Shown here: positions 34,047-42,625 of the stretch, piece after piece
Layout of the letters: the number at the start of each line of letters is the position of its first letter
How positions within the stretch are numbered: the first letter of the stretch is position 1
Source of the DNA: Caenispirillum bisanense
GTDB lineage: Bacteria; Pseudomonadota; Alphaproteobacteria; Rhodospirillales; Rhodospirillaceae
DNA length: 64,000 bases
Direction of reading: 5' to 3'
Assembly (NCBI RefSeq): GCF_039523075.1
Contig: NZ_BAAAEP010000022.1
Location: 1 to 64,000, forward strand
Program-made: the position numbers and the translations under genes
Notes under the pieces: model-generated
What the model was told of the DNA's origin: nothing
Seen by the model: only the letters and a program-made list of their open reading frames with translations
The model's database searches: none

Positions 34047-34840
34047 GGGTCCACCGCCTCCAGCAGGGCGTCGAGGGTGCGGGTGAGGCGGGCGAGGTCG
34101 GCGTCGGACGACAGCCGATGGTCGCCGCCCTTCACCAGGATCACCTCCACATCGTCGCTTTCCGCCTTGTCCTGGATGTGCAGGGCGGTCTGCCACGGGA
34201 CGGAGGTGTCGCGCTGGCCGTGGATCAGGCGGATGGGGCAGCGAATCGGCAGCGTCGGGTCGCGCAGCACCAGCCGGTGGCGGCCGTCCTCGATGAGGGC
34301 GCGGCCGATGACGTAGGGCTCTTCCGAGTATTCCGACGGTTCCTCGATGTAGCCGCGGCGTTCCAGTTCCGCCTTCTGGGCGTCGGTGAAGGACGGCCAC
34401 ATGAGGTCTTCGGTGAAGTCGGGCGCCGCCGCGATGCCCACCAGCCCGGCCACCCGTTCGGGCCGCGCCAGGGCCGCCAGCAGCATCAGCCAGCCGCCCA
34501 TGGACGAGCCGACCAGCACCTGCGGCCCGTCCGTCAGGGCGTCGAGCACGGCGGCGGTGTCTTCCGCCCAGCGGCCGATGCTGCCGTCGACGAAGCGGCC
34601 CGACGACAGGCCGTGGCCGTACTGGTCGAAGCGCAGGAAGGCGCGGCCGGACTTGCGGCAATGCGCTTCCAGGTGTAGAGCCTTGCCGCCGTCCATGTCG
34701 GACATCAGCCCGTGCAGGAAGACGACGCCGGTCCGCCCCTGCATGGACGGTGCGGCCTCGGTCTTGTGGTAGGCGATGGACGCGCCGTCGCGGCGTGCTA
34801 GAGTGCGCGGCGCAGCACGGGCGGACATGTCTTCGGACAT
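34043..34840 (-). CDS. Alpha/beta hydrolase, ABHD10/esterase-like
   Basis: The 265-aa serine hydrolase has GVVFLHGLMSDMDGGKAL (oxyanion region), FDQYGHGLSSG, the nucleophile elbow VLVGSSMGGWLMLL (Ser in GSSMGG), Asp in LIHGQRDTSVPW and His in VKGGDHRLS, a complete catalytic triad. The pattern resembles ABHD10-type acyl-thioesterase/esterases of mitochondria and alphaproteobacteria. The substrate is not deducible. It is translationally coupled to the NADAR gene and divergent from a glycosyltransferase 50 bases away. Confidence 0.85.
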   Translation of the reverse strand: MSEDMSARAAPRTLARRDGASIAYHKTEAAPSMQGRTGVVFLHGLMSDMDGGKALHLEAHCRKSGRAFLRFDQYGHGLSSGRFVDGSIGRWAEDTAAVLDALTDGPQVLVGSSMGGWLMLLAALARPERVAGLVGIAAAPDFTEDLMWPSFTDAQKAELERRGYIEEPSEYSEEPYVIGRALIEDGRHRLVLRDPTLPIRCPIRLIHGQRDTSVPWQTALHIQDKAESDDVEVILVKGGDHRLSSDADLARLTRTLDALLEAVDP

Positions 34841-34890
34841 GGGACCAGCTCGCTCCTTCCTTCTTTCTTCGACAGTATTCGGACCCCGCG

Positions 34891-36096
34891 GTGAACGCCG
34901 ACAGTATCACCTCCGCCGCCCTCGACCAAACCGGCGACGCGCCCCCCACCATCCTGCAGGTCCTGCCCCGCCTCGATACCGGCGGGGTGGAGCGCGGCAC
35001 GGTGGAAATCGCCGAAGGCATCGTGCAGGCCGGCGGCCGCGCCCTGGTCGCCAGCGAAGGCGGCCGCATGGTGCGCGAGCTGACCCGCGTCGGCGCCGAA
35101 CACGTCACCCTGCCGCTGGCGTCGAAGAAGCCGTGGGTGATGCGGCGCAACGTCGATCGCCTGAAGGCGCTGATCACCGAACGCGACGTCAAGCTGGTGC
35201 ATGCCCGCTCCCGCGCCCCGGCGTGGAGCGCCCGTGCCGCCGCCCGGGCGCTGGGTGTGCCCTTCGTCACCACCTTCCACGGCACCTACAACCTGGGTCC
35301 GTTTGGCCTCAAGCGGGCCTACAACGCCGTCATGGCCGACGGCGACCGGGTGATCGCCATTTCCGAGTTCATCCGCAACCACATCGCCCGCGTCTACGGC
35401 GTCAGCGGCGAGCGGGTGACGGTGATCCACCGCGGCGTCGACTTCAGCCGCTTCGACCCCGACCGCGTCAGCCAGGAACGCATGATCCAGCTGGTGCAGC
35501 GCTGGCGCCTGCCCGACGGCGTGCCGGTGATCGTGCTGCCCGGCCGCCTGACCCGCTGGAAGGGCCAGGAAGTGCTGATCCGGGCGCTGGCCAAGGTGCA
35601 GCACCGGCCGGTGCGGGCGCTGCTGGTGGGCTCCGACCAGGGCCGCACCGGCTACCGCGACGAGTTGCAGGCGCTGATCGAGCGGCTGGGCCTGACCGAT
35701 ACCGTGCATCTGGTCGGCGACTGCGACGACATGCCGGCGGCCTACAAGCTGGCCGACGTGGTGGTATCGGCCTCCACCGACCCGGAAGCCTTCGGCCGCG
35801 TGGTCGCCGAGGGCTCCGCCATGGGCCGGCCGGTGATCGCGCCCAACCACGGCGCGGCGCCGGAAATCGTCGCCCCCGGCGGCCAGACCGGCTGGCTGTT
35901 CTGGCCGGAAAGCGCCGACGACCTCGCCCGCGCCCTCGACGAAGCCCTGGCCCTGACGGCGGAACAGCGCGAGGCCCTGAAGGACCGCGCCATCGCCCGC
36001 GTGAAGGCGGAGTTCAGCAAGGAACGCATGGTCGACCGCACGCTGGCCGTCTACCAGGACCTGCTGGGTCTGGACTCGGCGGGCGGAAAGCCCTAG
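34891..36096 (+). CDS. GT4-family glycosyltransferase
   Basis: The 401-aa GT-B enzyme shows ILQVLPRLDTGGVERGTVEI at the N-terminus, LVHARSRAPAWSARAA, an acceptor-side TTFHGTYNLGPF, then a donor-binding half with VIVLPGRLTRWKGQEVLIRA (GT4 phosphate loop) and the ASTDPEAFGRVVAEGSAMGR element with paired Glu residues. It is likely part of LPS or envelope polysaccharide assembly. The acceptor and sugar are unknown. The start is the GTG at 34891, giving VNADSITS; no strong Shine-Dalgarno is seen and longer frames would cross the divergent hydrolase start. Confidence 0.88.
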   Translation: MNADSITSAALDQTGDAPPTILQVLPRLDTGGVERGTVEIAEGIVQAGGRALVASEGGRMVRELTRVGAEHVTLPLASKKPWVMRRNVDRLKALITERDVKLVHARSRAPAWSARAAARALGVPFVTTFHGTYNLGPFGLKRAYNAVMADGDRVIAISEFIRNHIARVYGVSGERVTVIHRGVDFSRFDPDRVSQERMIQLVQRWRLPDGVPVIVLPGRLTRWKGQEVLIRALAKVQHRPVRALLVGSDQGRTGYRDELQALIERLGLTDTVHLVGDCDDMPAAYKLADVVVSASTDPEAFGRVVAEGSAMGRPVIAPNHGAAPEIVAPGGQTGWLFWPESADDLARALDEALALTAEQREALKDRAIARVKAEFSKERMVDRTLAVYQDLLGLDSAGGKP

Positions 36097-36416
36097 GTTT
36101 GGGGCGTTTCCTTCCTTCCGAACGGACAGAGCCTGCTCCCGTGCACCCCGTGGCCCCCCTGACGAGCGACCTTCGTCGCAGCCTTCGCGCCGGCATCCCC
36201 GGTGGCGGGGTGGCCACGCGAACTATGGGCACGGGTGTGGTTCGCGCCGCGTGAGCCTCTCCGCGGCCGGGGTTCGCCTCCCGCCCATCCGCCATACCTC
36301 CGGCGCCGCCTGCTGCGCCCGCCGCTGCCGTGCCCGTCGTGGACCGCAGGCGGCTTGATCAGTGGGCGATTCCCTGTAGATTTCGACCCTCCACCGAGGA
36401 AGAAGAGTTCATCGCC
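36097..36416 (+). promoter_or_regulatory. thrS leader region
   Basis: This 320-base gap lies before thrS and contains no convincing gene. A 7-bp perfect stem (36217-36223 with 36240-36246, 16-base loop) is present. A 9-codon mini-ORF at 36225-36254 is not rich in Thr codons, so it does not look like a classical leader peptide. The region upstream of ThrRS genes is often a translational operator mimicking the tRNA; that is possible but not demonstrated here. A purine-rich GAGGAAGAAGAG run before the ATG is the likely Shine-Dalgarno. Confidence 0.35.
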
Positions 36417-38345
36417 ATGGTCGCCATCTCCCTGCCCGACGGCAGCGTCCGCAATTACGACGGCCCCGTCACGGCCCAGAAAGTCGCCGAGGACATCGGC
36501 CCCGGTCTCGCCAAGGCCGCGCTGGCCTGCAAGGTGGACGGCACCCTGTGGGATCTCGGCCGGCCCATCGACCGCGACGCCAGCCTCGCCATCATCACCG
36601 CCAAGGACCCCGAGGGGCTGGACCTCATCCGCCACGACGCCGCCCACGTCATGGCCGAGGCGGTGCAGGAACTCTACCCCGGCACCCAGGTGACCATCGG
36701 CCCGTCCATCGAGAACGGCTACTACTACGACTTCGCGCGCGACGAACCGTTCACGCCCGACGATCTGGCGAAGATCGAACAGCGCATGCTGGAGATCGTC
36801 GACCGCAACGAGGCGATCGTGCGCGAGGAGTGGGACCGCGACGAGGCCATCGCCTACTTCGAGAAGATCGGCGAGCAGTACAAGGCCGAGATCATCCGCG
36901 ACCTGCCGGCCAGTGAGACCATCACCGTCTACCGCCAGGGCCAGTGGCTCGACCTCTGCCGCGGCCCGCACCTGCCGTCGACGGGCAAGCTGCCCAAGGC
37001 CTTCAAGGTCATGAAGCTGGCCGGCGCCTACTGGCGCGGCGACGCCCGCAACGAGATGCTCCAGCGCATCTACGGCACCGCCTGGGCGACCGAAAAGCAG
37101 CTCAAAGAGTATCTGACGATGCTCGAAGAGGCGGAAAAGCGCGACCACCGCCGCCTGGGCCGCGAGCTGAACCTGTTCCACATGCAGGAAGAGGCGCAAG
37201 GGTCGGTGTTCTGGCACCCCTACGGCTGGACGCTTTACCGCAAGCTGCAGCAGTACATGCGCGACCGCCTGGAAGTCGCCGGCTATGTGGAGGTCAACAC
37301 TCCGCAACTGGTCGACCGCGTGCTGTGGGAGCGCTCCGGCCACTGGGAAAAGTTCCGCGAGAACATGTTCACGGCCCAGACGGAAGACGAGCGCACGCTC
37401 GCCATCAAGCCGATGAACTGCCCCTGCCACGTGCAGATCTTCAACCAGGGCATCAAGTCCTACCGCGACCTGCCGTTGCGCATGGCCGAGTTCGGCGCCT
37501 GCAGCCGCTACGAGCCGTCGGGCGCCCTGCACGGGCTGATGCGGGTGCGCGCCTTCACCCAGGACGACGCCCACATCTTCTGCACCGAAGACCAGATCAC
37601 CAGCGAGACGCAGGACTTCTGCGCCCTGCTGCTGTCGGTCTACCAGGATCTCGGCTTCACCGAGGTGCGGGTGAAGTTCTCCGACCGCCCGGCGGTGCGC
37701 GCCGGCAGCGACGAGACCTGGGACAAGGCCGAATCGGCGCTGAAGGAAGCGACCGAGGCGGCCGGCCTGGAATGGACGCTCAACCCCGGCGAGGGCGCCT
37801 TCTACGGCCCGAAGCTGGAGTTCGTGCTGCGTGACGCCATCGGCCGCGACTGGCAGTGCGGCACCCTGCAGGTCGACTTCGTGCTGCCCGAGCGGCTGGG
37901 CGCGGAATACGTCGGCGAGGACGGTGCCCGTCACCGCCCGGTGATGCTCCACCGCGCCATCCTCGGCAGCTTCGAGCGCTTCATCGGCATCCTGATCGAG
38001 AACTACGCCGGCAAGTTCCCGCTGTGGCTGGCGCCGGTGCAGGCGGTGGTGACCACCATCACCCAGGATGGCGACGACTACGCCCGCACGGTGCTGGCGG
38101 CGCTGAAGGCGGCGGGTCTGCGGGCCGAGCTGGACCTGCGCAACGAGAAGATCAACTACAAGGTCCGCGAGCACAGCCTGCGCAAGGTGCCCTTCATCGT
38201 CGCCATCGGCAAGCGGGAGGCGGAGGAAGGCACCGTCGCCGTCCGCCGCCTGGGCGACAACAAGCAAGAAGTCCTTGCGCTGAAGGACTTCGTTGCTACA
38301 CTGAAAACCGAATCGGCCATGCCCAGCCTGCGCGCTGCGGGGTGA
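36417..38345 (+). CDS. thrS: Threonyl-tRNA synthetase
   Basis: The 642-aa product has the class II ThrRS layout. A TGS domain (VAISLPDGSVRNYDGPVTAQ, residues 2-60) is followed by the editing domain with HDAAHVMAEAVQELYPGTQV and a Cys/His site, then the catalytic core (about 245-535) with MNCPCHVQIFNQ (zinc-binding Cys), RMAEFGACSRYEPSGALHGL (motif 2) and PVMLHRAILGSFERFIGILI (motif 3). The anticodon-binding domain follows (about 540-640). Length and all motifs are normal. infC follows 157 bases downstream, as in many bacteria. Confidence 0.97.
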   Translation: MVAISLPDGSVRNYDGPVTAQKVAEDIGPGLAKAALACKVDGTLWDLGRPIDRDASLAIITAKDPEGLDLIRHDAAHVMAEAVQELYPGTQVTIGPSIENGYYYDFARDEPFTPDDLAKIEQRMLEIVDRNEAIVREEWDRDEAIAYFEKIGEQYKAEIIRDLPASETITVYRQGQWLDLCRGPHLPSTGKLPKAFKVMKLAGAYWRGDARNEMLQRIYGTAWATEKQLKEYLTMLEEAEKRDHRRLGRELNLFHMQEEAQGSVFWHPYGWTLYRKLQQYMRDRLEVAGYVEVNTPQLVDRVLWERSGHWEKFRENMFTAQTEDERTLAIKPMNCPCHVQIFNQGIKSYRDLPLRMAEFGACSRYEPSGALHGLMRVRAFTQDDAHIFCTEDQITSETQDFCALLLSVYQDLGFTEVRVKFSDRPAVRAGSDETWDKAESALKEATEAAGLEWTLNPGEGAFYGPKLEFVLRDAIGRDWQCGTLQVDFVLPERLGAEYVGEDGARHRPVMLHRAILGSFERFIGILIENYAGKFPLWLAPVQAVVTTITQDGDDYARTVLAALKAAGLRAELDLRNEKINYKVREHSLRKVPFIVAIGKREAEEGTVAVRRLGDNKQEVLALKDFVATLKTESAMPSLRAAG

Positions 38346-38502
38346 TCCGATACACCAGTCGCCGGGCACGCTCCCCGCGCTTCCTGCGGTCACCATCCGG
38401 GCCGGTAACGGCACCGCCGACGGAAGCGTCGGGAGGATGACGCAGGATGCGTTGCCGGGAGCGTGCCTTTTTCCTGTTTTCCTCAGATGAGGGAGGGTGT
38501 TC

Positions 38503-39039
38503 ATAGCTAGACCACCGATGACGGCGCCGCCGTCCAAAGATGGACCGCGCGTCAACGATGCCATCAATGTGCAGCAGGTGCGCCTGATCGACCAGGACGG
38601 CGAGCAGGTTGGCGTCGTGCACATTCGCGAGGCGCTGGAGATGGCTGAAGAGGCCGGGCTCGACCTGGTCGAGATTTCTCCCAACGCCGAACCGCCGGTC
38701 TGCAAGATTCTCGACTACGGCAAGTTCAAGTTCGAGAGTCAGAAGAAGAAGGCGGAAGCGAAGAAGAAGCAGAAGATCGTCGAGATCAAGGAGGTCAAAC
38801 TCCGCCCGAACATCGACGAGAACGATTACCAGGTGAAGATGCGCAACGTGAAGCGCTTCCTGGAATCCGGCGACAAGGTGAAGCTCACCCTGCGCTTCCG
38901 GGGCCGCGAAATGGCGCACCAGGACCTGGGCATGAAGGTTCTCGAACGTGTTCGCGACGACTTCACCGAGATGGCGAAGGTCGAGCAGCACCCCAAGCTG
39001 GAAGGCCGCCAGATGGTCATGGTGATGGCGCCGCGCTGA
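38503..39039 (+). CDS. infC: Translation initiation factor IF-3, probable ATA start
   Basis: IF-3 prevents premature subunit joining and proofreads the start codon. The protein (178 aa from 38503) has GPRVNDAINVQQVRLIDQDG, EAGLDLVEISPNAEPPVCKI, a Lys-rich linker, then DYQVKMRNVKRFLESGDKVK and LTLRFRGREMAHQDLGM. In-frame starts are GTG 38497, ATA 38503 and ATG 38518. A GAGGGAGG Shine-Dalgarno (38489-38496) ends 6 bases before the ATA, abuts the GTG, and is 21 bases from the ATG, so ATA fits best. A non-AUG start would match IF-3's well-known self-repression. rpmI and rplT do not follow. Confidence 0.95.
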   Translation: MARPPMTAPPSKDGPRVNDAINVQQVRLIDQDGEQVGVVHIREALEMAEEAGLDLVEISPNAEPPVCKILDYGKFKFESQKKKAEAKKKQKIVEIKEVKLRPNIDENDYQVKMRNVKRFLESGDKVKLTLRFRGREMAHQDLGMKVLERVRDDFTEMAKVEQHPKLEGRQMVMVMAPR

Positions 39040-39111
39040 ACCGCGTCGCCGCACCCGCCGGGAAGGACTGCACGATCATGCGCGTCTGTACCTGCGGCCC
39101 TGTCGCCCCCG

Positions 39112-39141
39112 CAACGGCCGCCCCCACCGGGGCGGCCGTTG
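39112..39141 (+). terminator. Perfect 13-bp hairpin after infC
   Basis: The arms 39112-39124 and 39129-39141 are exact complements around a CACC loop, 72 bases past the infC stop. It is the strongest hairpin I saw in the window and ends the thrS-infC unit, although no T-run follows. The next gene starts 22 bases later. Confidence 0.7.
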
Positions 39142-39163
39142 GCGCATGCGCCGGGGACGTGCC

Positions 39164-39553
39164 ATGAAGCCGCCCGCCTCATCCTCCGCCGGGGCGCCGG
39201 GCGACAAGGTCGATGCCGCCCTCACCGCCGCCATCCGCAACCTGGAAGCGGCGGTGCAGGAACAGGAACGGGCGGTCAACCGCATCCTCGGGCTGGTCGA
39301 ACTGCTGATGGAGCGGCGGCCGGACCAGAGCACCCTGCTGCGGCTGGAAGGCATCATGGAAGCCTGCGCCTTCCAGGATCTCACCGGCCAGCGCATCCGC
39401 AAGGTCAACCGCTTCCTGCGCCACCTGGCCGCCAACAAGGGGCTGGTGCCGCAGGGCATGGACGGCGCCACGGCAGCGGAGGACGAGCAGGCCCTCAGCC
39501 GCGCCAAGGGCCTGTCGCAGGACGAGGTCGACCGGCTGCTGGGCAAGCGCTGA
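39164..39553 (+). CDS. CheZ-like protein with FliM/CheZ-type C-terminal CheY-binding motif
   Basis: The 129-aa helical protein has the CheZ core FQDLTGQRIRKVNRFLRHLA (QDLTGQ-x-I, which carries the catalytic Gln of the CheY-P phosphatase). It ends with GLSQDEVDRLLGKR, a motif like the CheY-binding peptide of FliM and the C-terminal helix of CheZ. Between them lies a long coil (AAIRNLEAAVQEQERAVNRI). It is shorter than enterobacterial CheZ (about 214 aa) and stands alone, away from other che genes. It most likely dephosphorylates or binds a CheY-type receiver. The chemoreceptor at 14 kb is the only other chemotaxis gene seen. Confidence 0.78.
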   Translation: MKPPASSSAGAPGDKVDAALTAAIRNLEAAVQEQERAVNRILGLVELLMERRPDQSTLLRLEGIMEACAFQDLTGQRIRKVNRFLRHLAANKGLVPQGMDGATAAEDEQALSRAKGLSQDEVDRLLGKR

Positions 39554-39562
39554 GGCGACGGC

Positions 39563-40528
39563 TCAGGCCGCTGCCACCGTCGGCGCCGGGCAGGGCGCCG
39601 TCACCGGCGCCGCCTGGGGGGAAATCACCGCCAGCGGCCGGGCCGCCATGGTGATGTGCAGGGGCAGGGCGGCCTCGGCATCGCCATCCACCTGAACCGG
39701 CACCGGTGCCGTCGCGGCGGGGGCGGTGATGGTCACCTCGCGCGCCTCAATCACCGTCACGTCGGACAGCGTCGCCACCCGTCCGCGCAGCAGGGCGAGG
39801 CCGTAGCGCGCCTGCGCCACCACGCCGCCGCCATGGAACAGGCACAGCTGCACCGACCCGGCCCCCAGCCGCGCCTCCGGCGCCGCCACATAGGGGCCGC
39901 CGTAGTGGCGGCCCTTGCAGGCGACCACCATGCGGGCGGTTAACTCGCGCCCGTCGGCCCGCACCGTCAGCGGCGGGAAGCGGTAGCGCAGCGTCTCGAT
40001 CAGCGTCTGCAGCACATAGGCGCCCTTGCCCAGCAGCCGCTTCACCGGCCGTCGCACCCCATGCACCACCGCCGCATCGAAGCCCGCCCCGGCCATGAGC
40101 AGGAAGGCGCGGTCGTCGGCCACCGCCGGATGCACCGCCGCCTCGCCGCCGTCGGCGATGAGGGCGGCCAGGGCGTCGGGTGCGGCCGGCAGGCCCAGTT
40201 CGATGGCCAGCACGTTGGCGGTGCCGAGGGGGATCACCGCCAGCGGCGGCGGGTCGTCGGCGCGCAGCAGGCCGTTGGCGACCTCGTTGATGGTGCCGTC
40301 GCCGCCGGCGGCGCAGACCACGTCATGCCGCGCCCGCGAGGCGGCGGCGGCCAGGGTGGTGGCGTCGCCGGGGCCGGCGGTCGGCTGGATGTCCACCGTC
40401 ACGCCGCGCCGGCGCAGGGCCTCCACCACCTCCGCCAGCACCGCCCGGCGGCGGCCCCCGGCGGTGGGGTTGTGGATGACCAGGGCGCGGCGGCGGCGCG
40501 GCGGGGGGAAGGCGGCGGGAGCGGCCAT
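39563..40528 (-). CDS. Diacylglycerol/lipid kinase (YegS/DagK family)
   Basis: The 321-aa product has the DAGK catalytic domain: LVIHNPTAGGRRRAVLAEVV near the N-terminus, VVCAAGGDGTINEVANGLLR (ATP-binding GGDGT), and IPLGTANVLAIELGLP. The C-terminal half is the beta-rich YegS-type domain with QVDGDAEAALPLHI. It phosphorylates diacylglycerol, sphingoid base or another lipid; which one cannot be told. It lies 2 bases after the LTA-synthase-like gene in the same direction, so an operon is clear. Recycling the diacylglycerol that a phosphoglycerol transferase releases would be a sensible role (inference). Confidence 0.88.
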   Translation of the reverse strand: MAAPAAFPPPRRRRALVIHNPTAGGRRRAVLAEVVEALRRRGVTVDIQPTAGPGDATTLAAAASRARHDVVCAAGGDGTINEVANGLLRADDPPPLAVIPLGTANVLAIELGLPAAPDALAALIADGGEAAVHPAVADDRAFLLMAGAGFDAAVVHGVRRPVKRLLGKGAYVLQTLIETLRYRFPPLTVRADGRELTARMVVACKGRHYGGPYVAAPEARLGAGSVQLCLFHGGGVVAQARYGLALLRGRVATLSDVTVIEAREVTITAPAATAPVPVQVDGDAEAALPLHITMAARPLAVISPQAAPVTAPCPAPTVAAA

Positions 40529-40530
40529 GG

Positions 40531-42417
40531 TCAGGTTCCCGGCGTCACGGCATCGGGCGCCAGCACCACTTCCTCGCCGTCGTCGCCGTCGACGTCCGGC
40601 GTGGCGCCGTCGCGCAGCACGAACTGGCGGCCGGCGAACAGGTCGGTGGAGATGGTGGCGACCGCCTCCAGCCACGACCGCGACGGGCCGCAGGCGGGGG
40701 CGTCGTCCTCGCCGTCGCGGCAGAGGATGGCGTCGCCGTCGTCGCTGACCACCAGATGCAGGCCCGGCAGCGGCCGCACGCCGACGCCGTCCGGCACCGC
40801 CGTCAGGTCCATGGGGGCGGGCGCCTGCAGCCCGGCCAGCCGGCGGATCTCGCTCGGCAGCTGGTAGAGGGGCAGGGTGCCGAGGTCGACCGGGCCGTTG
40901 CGGCCGTCGATGACGATCAGCGGCGTCGCCACCATGTCGCGGAACATGCGGGCGTCGAAGGTGCTGCGGTCGGCCGCCAGCACGCCGGAGCGGGCATAGG
41001 ATTCGAAGTTGCCGCCCAGGAAGGGCAGGTGGTCGCCGAAGGCGACGACGATGCCGTCGGGGTCGCGCTCGCGCAGGCGGGCCAGGAAGTCCATGAACTC
41101 GGCGGTCTTGTAGTGGACGGTGTTGACGTAGCGCTCCAGGCGCTCGTCGTTGTCCACGCTGATGACGCGCGGCCGGCTGCCGTTCAGCGGGTAATCCAGG
41201 TGGCCGAAGAAGGTCAGCACGTAGTTGAAGGTGGGCGTGCCGGTTTCCAGCAGCGGGTCGAGCTTGTCCAGCACCTGGCGGTAGAGCGAGGCATCGCCCA
41301 GGAAGTCGCCGTTCATGTCGTCCAGGTCGAAGTCGCGCTCCGACCAGTAGACGTCGAAGCCGACGCGGTCGTAGGCGTTCACCCGGTTCCAGAACACCGC
41401 CACGTTGGGGTGGGAGGCGACGGTGGAATAGCCGGCGTCGGAGAACAGCCGCGGCAGGCAGGGGGCGGCGTTGCGCAGCCGGGCCTCGAAGAACACCGCG
41501 TCCTCCGACACCGGGAAGCCGCACAGGGCCTCGAACTCGGAATTGGCGGTGTAGCCGCCGAACACCGGCGCCAGGATGCGGCTATTGCCGCCGGCTTCCC
41601 ACAGGGCGCGGAATTCCGGCACGAAGGGGTCCTGCGACAGGCCCGACGCGGTCAGCACCGACGGGTCCCAGAACGACTCCAGCACCACCACGTGAACGTT
41701 GCGGCCGGGCTTGGCGGCGGCGCCGTCGTCACGGCCGGCGTGGTGGGCGGACAGCGCCACTTCCTGCACCGACGGATGCAGCAGGTCGACGGCGGCCAGC
41801 ACGTCGCCGCGGCCGGGGGCGCGTTCGCTGCGGCCGGCGTAGCGGGCGGTTTCCTGCACCAGATGCACCAGCGGGCCGCGGTTGAGGTAGTTGGCGCGCT
41901 GGTCCCACACGATGTTGCCGAAGGTGCTGTCCATGCGCGCGGCGACCGTGGTCGGCTCCACCGCCACCACGGCGGCGACGCCGGCCAGGGCGGTGGCGGC
42001 GACGCGGGCGCGGCGCGGCCGCAGGGTGAGGGCGCGGAAGGCGGCCACCGCCAGCAGCAGCAGGAAGCCCACCGCCAGCGCCAGCTGCCAGCGCTCCATG
42101 ATCAGGAACAGCGACCGCAGGGCCAGGGCGTCGTCGGGCATGGCCGGGCCGCCGAGAATGAGGATCTTCAGCGCGTTGCCGACGTGCAGCAGGGTCATCA
42201 GCAGCAGCATGAGCGTCACGAAGGCGGTGCGCGTGCGCGACAGTTCCAGCACCGCCAGGCCGAGCAGCAGATGCAGCGCCAGGTCGGTGGGGATGGCATG
42301 GGTGCGCAGCGGCACCTTCAGCCAGTAGGCGCAGATCACCTGCAGCAGGCCGTAGACCACCGCCACGAACACCAGCGGCGGACCGTAGTGGGCAAGCAGG
42401 CCGCGAACTCGGTGCAT
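40531..42417 (-). CDS. LTA-synthase-like sulfatase family phosphoglycerol/phosphoethanolamine transferase
   Basis: The 628-aa protein has about five N-terminal membrane helices (residues 10-165) and a large extracytoplasmic alkaline-phosphatase-superfamily domain. Motifs are VVLESFWDP (metal-binding Glu), FGGYTANSEFEALCGFPVSE (nucleophile Thr in the GYTANSEFE string as in LtaS), YVLTFFGHLDYPL (metal His) and VVAFGDHLPFLGG (metal Asp/His). In Gram-negative bacteria such enzymes add phosphoglycerol from phosphatidylglycerol to periplasmic glucans or envelope glycans. The DAG-kinase gene downstream fits. The true acceptor is unknown. Confidence 0.88.
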   Translation of the reverse strand: MHRVRGLLAHYGPPLVFVAVVYGLLQVICAYWLKVPLRTHAIPTDLALHLLLGLAVLELSRTRTAFVTLMLLLMTLLHVGNALKILILGGPAMPDDALALRSLFLIMERWQLALAVGFLLLLAVAAFRALTLRPRRARVAATALAGVAAVVAVEPTTVAARMDSTFGNIVWDQRANYLNRGPLVHLVQETARYAGRSERAPGRGDVLAAVDLLHPSVQEVALSAHHAGRDDGAAAKPGRNVHVVVLESFWDPSVLTASGLSQDPFVPEFRALWEAGGNSRILAPVFGGYTANSEFEALCGFPVSEDAVFFEARLRNAAPCLPRLFSDAGYSTVASHPNVAVFWNRVNAYDRVGFDVYWSERDFDLDDMNGDFLGDASLYRQVLDKLDPLLETGTPTFNYVLTFFGHLDYPLNGSRPRVISVDNDERLERYVNTVHYKTAEFMDFLARLRERDPDGIVVAFGDHLPFLGGNFESYARSGVLAADRSTFDARMFRDMVATPLIVIDGRNGPVDLGTLPLYQLPSEIRRLAGLQAPAPMDLTAVPDGVGVRPLPGLHLVVSDDGDAILCRDGEDDAPACGPSRSWLEAVATISTDLFAGRQFVLRDGATPDVDGDDGEEVVLAPDAVTPGT

Positions 42418-42625
42418 CTTCTGTCGCTCCGATGAAGACCCACGCTTCCGTCGATGAAAGCGCGGCCTACTATGTGCGACAGAAAAGTGACAAGCTCAAG
42501 AAGAAGGTATGACGCTTTTGTGGCAGCTACGCCGGTCTGTCGGAGATGTGAAGACGGCAGCGGCGGCCAGGGGTCAGGATGGCAGGCGATGATGGCCGAA
42601 CCGGGGCAAGGGCGCGGGTCGGCGG
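42418..42625. promoter_or_regulatory. Intergenic region upstream of the sulfatase operon
   Basis: This 208-base gap separates two same-strand genes. A less GC-rich segment at about 42468-42535 is a likely promoter area for the sulfatase-kinase operon. On the minus strand TTGTCA and TTGAGC elements occur there, but no well-spaced -10 is convincing. No gene is visible. Confidence 0.3.

Noticed and set aside
36225..36254. Threonine leader peptide before thrS
   Set aside because: The 9-codon ORF contains one Thr codon and no attenuator pair of hairpins follows it.
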